9,437 bases of DNA from Pseudomonadota bacterium (lineage in GTDB: Bacteria > Desulfobacterota > Syntrophia > Syntrophales > JADFWA01). The position numbers and the translations under genes were made by a program. The stretch lies in assembly GCA_030596145.1 (NCBI GenBank), contig JAUVKS010000053.1, forward strand, positions 1 to 9,437. The letters are read 5' to 3'. The notes below the pieces were generated by a model that did not search any database, had not been told where the DNA came from, and saw only the letters and a program-made list of their open reading frames with translations. Position 1 is the stretch's first letter. Every line of letters begins with the position of its first letter. This document shows positions 6,262 through 9,437 of the stretch, one piece after another.

Positions 6262-6290
6262 TGAGCGCGCGGCGCTGTGCCGCACGCTCA
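6262..6290 (-). terminator. Hairpin just after the TAXI receptor gene
   Basis: A 12-position stem with one C/A mismatch (6262-6273 with 6279-6290; TGAGCGCGCGGC and its near-complement) encloses the loop GCTGT. It lies 13 nt past the receptor stop. On the minus strand it is followed by TCTTCATCC, which is not a T run, so partial termination or 3'-end stabilisation is more likely than full termination. Such a structure would let the receptor be made in excess over the downstream membrane genes, as is common for binding-protein operons. Confidence 0.55.
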
Positions 6291-6302
6291 CCGGGTTAAG
6301 AT

Positions 6303-7277
6303 TTATTTGACGGCCCCTTTTTCCTTGAAATATTTCAAGGCGCCGGGATGCAGCGGAATTGGGCTGTTAACGGCGTTTTTAGGCGTCAACTGCGCCGCGA
6401 TGGGATGGATGTTTTTAAGGGCATACTTGCCGGTGGTGACATTTTCGAAGATGCCCTTGACGATTTTGTAAGCGAGCGCCTTGGGCATTTTTTTGTTGGC
6501 TATCATGACATTGGAGTCACCCAGACACAGAACATCTCCCTTTACATCGGTGTATGTGCCGCCGGGAATTGAGCTCTTGATGTAATAGGCATATTTTTTG
6601 GTCATCATGTCCACCATTGCGGGCTCCAGGGCAACCAGGTCTATATCCCTGGTCGCGCACAGATCCATAATTGCGCTGGCGGGATAGGCGAAGTTGAAGA
6701 ACGCCGCGTCGATGATGCCGTCCTTAAGGGCCTGGACAGATTCGGACTGACTCAGGTTGGCTATTCTCAGGTCCTTCTTGAGGTCAAATCCATAAGCTTC
6801 CAAAATGGCCTTGGCCATCGTCGAGCAGCCGGAGCCGGGCACGTCGATGGAGACCTTTTTACCCTTCATGTCCTTTACGCTCTTAATCCCAGAAGACTTG
6901 AGAACTACAATATGTTCCGGGGCAGGGTACATCTGGAAAAGGGCTACAATCGGATAGGCTTTCTTGAACGGTTTAAGACCCTCTGTCGCTTTGTAGGCAA
7001 CACTTCCCATGACCATTCCCATGTCGGTATCAAGGTTTCCGACAAGACGACTGTTTTCCACTGAGGCGCCGGTTGATTCGGCCGCGCAGCGAAGATCGGG
7101 TATCGACTTTTCGATTACAACGGCCATTCCACCGCCAAGCGGATAATAAACGCCGCCTGGGCTACCGCTTCCCAGTGTGATAAATTTCTTTGCGGCAAAA
7201 GCCGTTCCCCCTGCTAATGTTAGGGCAAATACGGCAAATACCATGACTAAAATAAGTGTTAATCCTTTTTTCAACAT
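6303..7277 (-). CDS. TAXI family TRAP transporter periplasmic solute receptor
   Basis: This 324-residue exported protein binds the solute in the periplasm and presents it to the TRAP permease. The signal peptide is clear: MLKKG, a hydrophobic core at 6-22, and AFA|AKK at 28/29. TAXI family motifs follow: GSGSPGGVYYPLGGGMA (36-52), ESTGASVENSRLV (67-79) and GKKVSIDVPGSG (139-150). The length is normal for TAXI receptors. The ATG at 7275-7277 was chosen because GGAGG lies about 9 nt upstream and the signal peptide begins directly after it; the open frame extends 70 codons further, but those residues are not receptor-like. Stop TAA at 6303-6305. Many TAXI systems take up dicarboxylates or amino acids such as glutamate, but the ligand here is unknown. 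Confidence 0.94.
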   Translation of the reverse strand: MLKKGLTLILVMVFAVFALTLAGGTAFAAKKFITLGSGSPGGVYYPLGGGMAVVIEKSIPDLRCAAESTGASVENSRLVGNLDTDMGMVMGSVAYKATEGLKPFKKAYPIVALFQMYPAPEHIVVLKSSGIKSVKDMKGKKVSIDVPGSGCSTMAKAILEAYGFDLKKDLRIANLSQSESVQALKDGIIDAAFFNFAYPASAIMDLCATRDIDLVALEPAMVDMMTKKYAYYIKSSIPGGTYTDVKGDVLCLGDSNVMIANKKMPKALAYKIVKGIFENVTTGKYALKNIHPIAAQLTPKNAVNSPIPLHPGALKYFKEKGAVK

Positions 7278-7552
7278 TATAACTATCCTCCTTTTTTTAA
7301 ATGTTGGTGTTGGCTTGATCATTACCAGTAGTTTAACCTTTGTGTGAGTATCACCCCCTTTCTTTGTGAATTTCAGTGCAAGAAGAGCCAGATTTAAATG
7401 TGACGCACTCTTCATGTGAGAATAATGAAGTTGGACAATCTCCTTAGCAGGTTCCCGTAATTTTTTGAAAACGAGAATAAATCTCACTTTCCTTGCATCA
7501 TTTTATTTAGAATACCACATACAATGATCATATTCCAGTACCCAATCTTAAC
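7278..7552. other. Leader region upstream of the TAXI receptor
   Basis: About 275 nt with no supported gene. It is AT-rich and contains the receptor's ribosome site (AAAGGAGG near 7287-7294) but no promoter I would assign with confidence. The receptor frame stays open through most of it without any conserved domain. It may be a long leader or carry a promoter of a non-sigma70 type. Confidence 0.5.
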
Positions 7553-7702
7553 TTAACACTCCAGTGCAAGATTGAAAAGATGTCATTCTGAGCGACTGAA
7601 AGGAGCGAAGAATCTTTCTTGTTTCGGGCATAATCTATGCTTTTAAAATAGATTCTTCGTCGTTTCACTCCTCAGAATGACAATCTTGCGCTGTAGTGTT
7701 AA
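7553..7702. mobile_element. MITE-like palindromic element, about 150 bp, TTAA ends
   Basis: The ends are 22-bp inverted repeats matching at 20 positions: 7553-7574 (starting TTAACACTCCAGTGC) and 7681-7702 (ending GTAGTGTTAA). A second internal inverted pair is formed by TCATTCTGAG (7583-7592) with CTCAGAATGA (7671-7680), and GAAGAATCT (7606-7614) with AGATTCTTC (7650-7658). The TCATTCTGAGCGA...GAAGAATCT core is a widely seen interspersed repeat motif. Both ends read TTAA; because TTAA is self-complementary, I cannot tell whether it is part of the inverted repeat or a duplicated TTAA target. No transposase is encoded. It ends 5 nt past the hydratase stop codon and would form a very long hairpin in any read-through transcript. 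Confidence 0.8.
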
Positions 7703-7707
7703 TTACC

Positions 7708-8472
7708 CTACTTTTTCTTCCTGTCCTTGAAGTCCTCCAATTTTTCTTGTCTCTCAGGTGCGGAAACGGTTGCGAGGCAGGCCTCCACCTCATAGTCCAT
7801 AAGTGCCTCCAGACTCACCTCAGGCACCATGTTGAGCCCCTTTTTGATGACATTAATGGAAAAGAGTGAATTTTCAGCGATTTTTTTCGCCATCTCTATT
7901 GTTTCTTCCATGAGTTTATCATCCGGTACCGCCTTGTTCACCAGCCCGATCCTCTCCGCCTCTTTCCCGTCAATATACTCACAGGTAAAAAGCAGTTCCT
8001 TTGCCTTGCCGGGCCCGACCAGGTCCTGTACCAGCCTCATAGCCCCGCCGGTTACGGAGGAAGAGATCCTCGCCTCGGGGGAACCGAATTTCGCGCTTTC
8101 CGCCGAAATCCTGATATCGCAGGCGAGCGACAACTCATAGCCGCTGCCCAGGGCATAACCGTTTACCGCCGCAATTGTGGGCTTGGGGTATCTGATGATC
8201 TCTCTTGATATCTCCTGAAGGTAAACCAGGTAATCTCTATAGGCCTGCAGAGACCTGCCCTTTGAATCCTTCAGGTCGGCCCCGGTGGAAAATGCCCTGC
8301 CCTCTCCGGTAATGATAAGCACCTTTATCTTTTCATCATCCCTCGCGTCATGAAGGGCTTCCCTTAGGTCAAGCCAGAGCTGCTTGTTCATGGCGTTCAA
8401 TACCTGTGGCCTGTTCAATTTGATGGTCGCTATATTATCTTCTTTTTCATAGATGATGCATTCGAAATCCAT
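7708..8472 (-). CDS. Enoyl-CoA hydratase/isomerase (crotonase) family protein
   Basis: The 254-residue cytosolic protein has the crotonase fold. LNRPQVLNAMN (19-29) is the N-terminal signature. GRAFSTGADLKD (58-69) and NGYALGSGYELSLACDI (104-120) provide the two oxyanion-hole segments. Both acid residues of classic enoyl-CoA hydratases align: E113 (in GYEL) and E133 (in SPEA), so hydration of a trans-2-enoyl-CoA is plausible. The stretch after E133, ARISSSVTGG, differs from the usual VxLGIxPGxGG, so another crotonase-family reaction is possible. The ATG at 8470-8472 has GGAG 8 nt upstream, in the 13-nt gap after the acyl-CoA synthetase; an upstream TTG is less likely. It forms an operon with that synthetase, pointing to catabolism of a CoA-activated acid. 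Stop TAG at 7708-7710. Confidence 0.9.
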   Translation of the reverse strand: MDFECIIYEKEDNIATIKLNRPQVLNAMNKQLWLDLREALHDARDDEKIKVLIITGEGRAFSTGADLKDSKGRSLQAYRDYLVYLQEISREIIRYPKPTIAAVNGYALGSGYELSLACDIRISAESAKFGSPEARISSSVTGGAMRLVQDLVGPGKAKELLFTCEYIDGKEAERIGLVNKAVPDDKLMEETIEMAKKIAENSLFSINVIKKGLNMVPEVSLEALMDYEVEACLATVSAPERQEKLEDFKDRKKK

Positions 8473-8485
8473 TTTTCTCTCTCCT

Positions 8486-9437
8486 CTACTCAATTATTAT
8501 TCTTGCATCAACGACGGATGCACCCTTTTCATGAACAATGATCGGGTTTATATCCACCTCTTTTATTTCCGGGTTATCAATTGCCATCCGGGATATCCTG
8601 ATAATAACGTCCTTTATGATGTCGATATCCTTCGGCTTCTCTCCCCTTATGCCGGTAAGCAGGGGATACCCCTTTATCTCCTTTACCATTTCATCAATAT
8701 CAATATCGGTAAGGGGGGTCACCCTGAAGGACACGTCTTTTAGAACCTCCACGAATATGCCCCCAAGTCCGAACATAACGACCGGTCCAAATTGCGGGTC
8801 TCTCACCATCCCTATGATACACTCCTGCCCCTTTGGCGCCATGGGTGATATCAGGACCCCCAGGATACTTGAAGGAGAGGCTACTTTCTTCGCATTTTCC
8901 TTGATCTTGTCAAACGCCCCTTCAACCTCATTCTCATCCTGAAGATTCAACATGATCCCGCCGGTATCCGACTTATGGATGATCTCCGGTGACACGATCT
9001 TCAATGCCACAGGGAAGCCGATTTCCTTTGCGGCTTCTGCCGCCTCCTCACGGTTTTTTGCCAGAGACGCCTTCGGCAGAGCAATCCCGTAGAGTTCCAT
9101 AAGTTCCCTTGCCTCAGTCTCCAGCATGTTGGCCCTTCCTGCCTCTTTTACTTTACCGATCATTTCTTTCGCCTTATCTATATCGGCGCCATCGGTTTTG
9201 ACGAAGGAGGCTTTTTTCAGTTTGTTTCTGTTGACGGAGAAATTGGACATATAAGAAAGGCACTGGGCAGCCCTGTCCGAAGAGACGGGAACAAAGATTC
9301 CGTTTTCTTTCAATATCTCCATGGATCTGAAGGGCTCATCGGCGAAAGAAGTATGAACTATGATCGGCTTTTGATACTCTTTAACCAGCTTGACCAGCTC
9401 CTGTGATGTCTTTTCCTCTATTTCCCCCACATGAGGG
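8486..9437 (-). CDS. ADP-forming acyl-CoA synthetase, C-terminal part (5' end beyond window)
   Basis: The visible 316 or so residues are the C-terminal half of a fused NDP-forming acyl-CoA ligase, which interconverts acyl-CoA + ADP + Pi and acid + CoA + ATP. Numbering from a GTG at 9428-9430, residues 1-70 resemble the end of the alpha-type ligase domain (KPIIVHTSF, then an SDRAAQCLSYM helix). From about 101 comes an ATP-grasp domain: GFPVALKIVSPEI (138-150) with HKSDTGG (152-158), FGPVVMFGLGG (214-224) and the metal-site motif EVDINPI (291-297). The reading frame stays open through the window edge without a needed start, and the alpha-type remnant argues against that GTG being the true start. 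The full protein should be about 700 residues. It overlaps no gene and precedes the hydratase by 13 nt. Acyl substrate unknown; acetate, fatty or aryl acids are possible. Confidence 0.9.
   Translation of the reverse strand, partial: PHVGEIEEKTSQELVKLVKEYQKPIIVHTSFADEPFRSMEILKENGIFVPVSSDRAAQCLSYMSNFSVNRNKLKKASFVKTDGADIDKAKEMIGKVKEAGRANMLETEARELMELYGIALPKASLAKNREEAAEAAKEIGFPVALKIVSPEIIHKSDTGGIMLNLQDENEVEGAFDKIKENAKKVASPSSILGVLISPMAPKGQECIIGMVRDPQFGPVVMFGLGGIFVEVLKDVSFRVTPLTDIDIDEMVKEIKGYPLLTGIRGEKPKDIDIIKDVIIRISRMAIDNPEIKEVDINPIIVHEKGASVVDARIIIE

Noticed and set aside
7278..7487. 70-codon N-terminal extension of the TAXI receptor
   Set aside because: It precedes a strong ribosome site and a clear signal peptide and shows no receptor-like sequence.
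9428..9430. GTG as the true start of a stand-alone ligase beta subunit
   Set aside because: The first 70 residues resemble the end of the alpha-type domain and the frame is open to the window edge, so a fused truncated protein is more likely.

Overview
This 9.4 kb window looks like chromosomal DNA of an anaerobic, deltaproteobacterium-like organism (Desulfobacterota). The inference rests on two things. One is gene content: an ADP-forming acyl-CoA synthetase next to an enoyl-CoA hydratase, and a TAXI-type TRAP transporter with a fused permease. The other is the abundance of short palindromic repeats of kinds I associate with such genomes. No rRNA, tRNA or other taxonomic marker is present, so the assignment is tentative.

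Layout. (1) 18-1882, minus strand: a preQ0 (queuosine precursor) cluster transcribed queD -> queE -> queC, with a good sigma70-type promoter at 2011-2039. A two-hairpin repeat element lies in the presumed 5' leader. (2) 2251-2685, plus strand: a single-domain universal stress protein, divergent from queD, ending in a hairpin that includes its stop codon. (3) 2826-3137, minus strand: a small exported or membrane protein of a conserved but uncharacterised type, facing the stress gene across two hairpins. (4) 3155-3404: gene-free DNA with a palindromic repeat element and a strong GC-rich hairpin. (5) 3439-7277, minus strand: a TAXI-TRAP uptake module, transcribed as periplasmic receptor -> DUF1850 protein -> fused small+large permease. 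The last two genes overlap by ATGA. (6) 7708-9437, minus strand: an enoyl-CoA hydratase/isomerase-family gene preceded by the C-terminal part of an ADP-forming acyl-CoA synthetase that runs off the window.

All genes from 9437 down to 3439 lie on one strand and could be one metabolic locus, in which the transporter imports an organic acid that the ligase activates to a CoA thioester for the hydratase branch. Two non-autonomous MITE-like elements interrupt this array. One (6104-6245, 15-bp perfect terminal inverted repeats, 5-bp target duplication) sits between the receptor and DUF1850. The other (7553-7702) sits between the hydratase and the receptor.

I see no obviously new defence, CRISPR or mobile-cargo system. 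The most noteworthy signals are the insertion history of the TRAP operon, the repeat-derived leader of queD, and two poorly characterised conserved proteins (DUF1850 and the small RPLG-motif protein).
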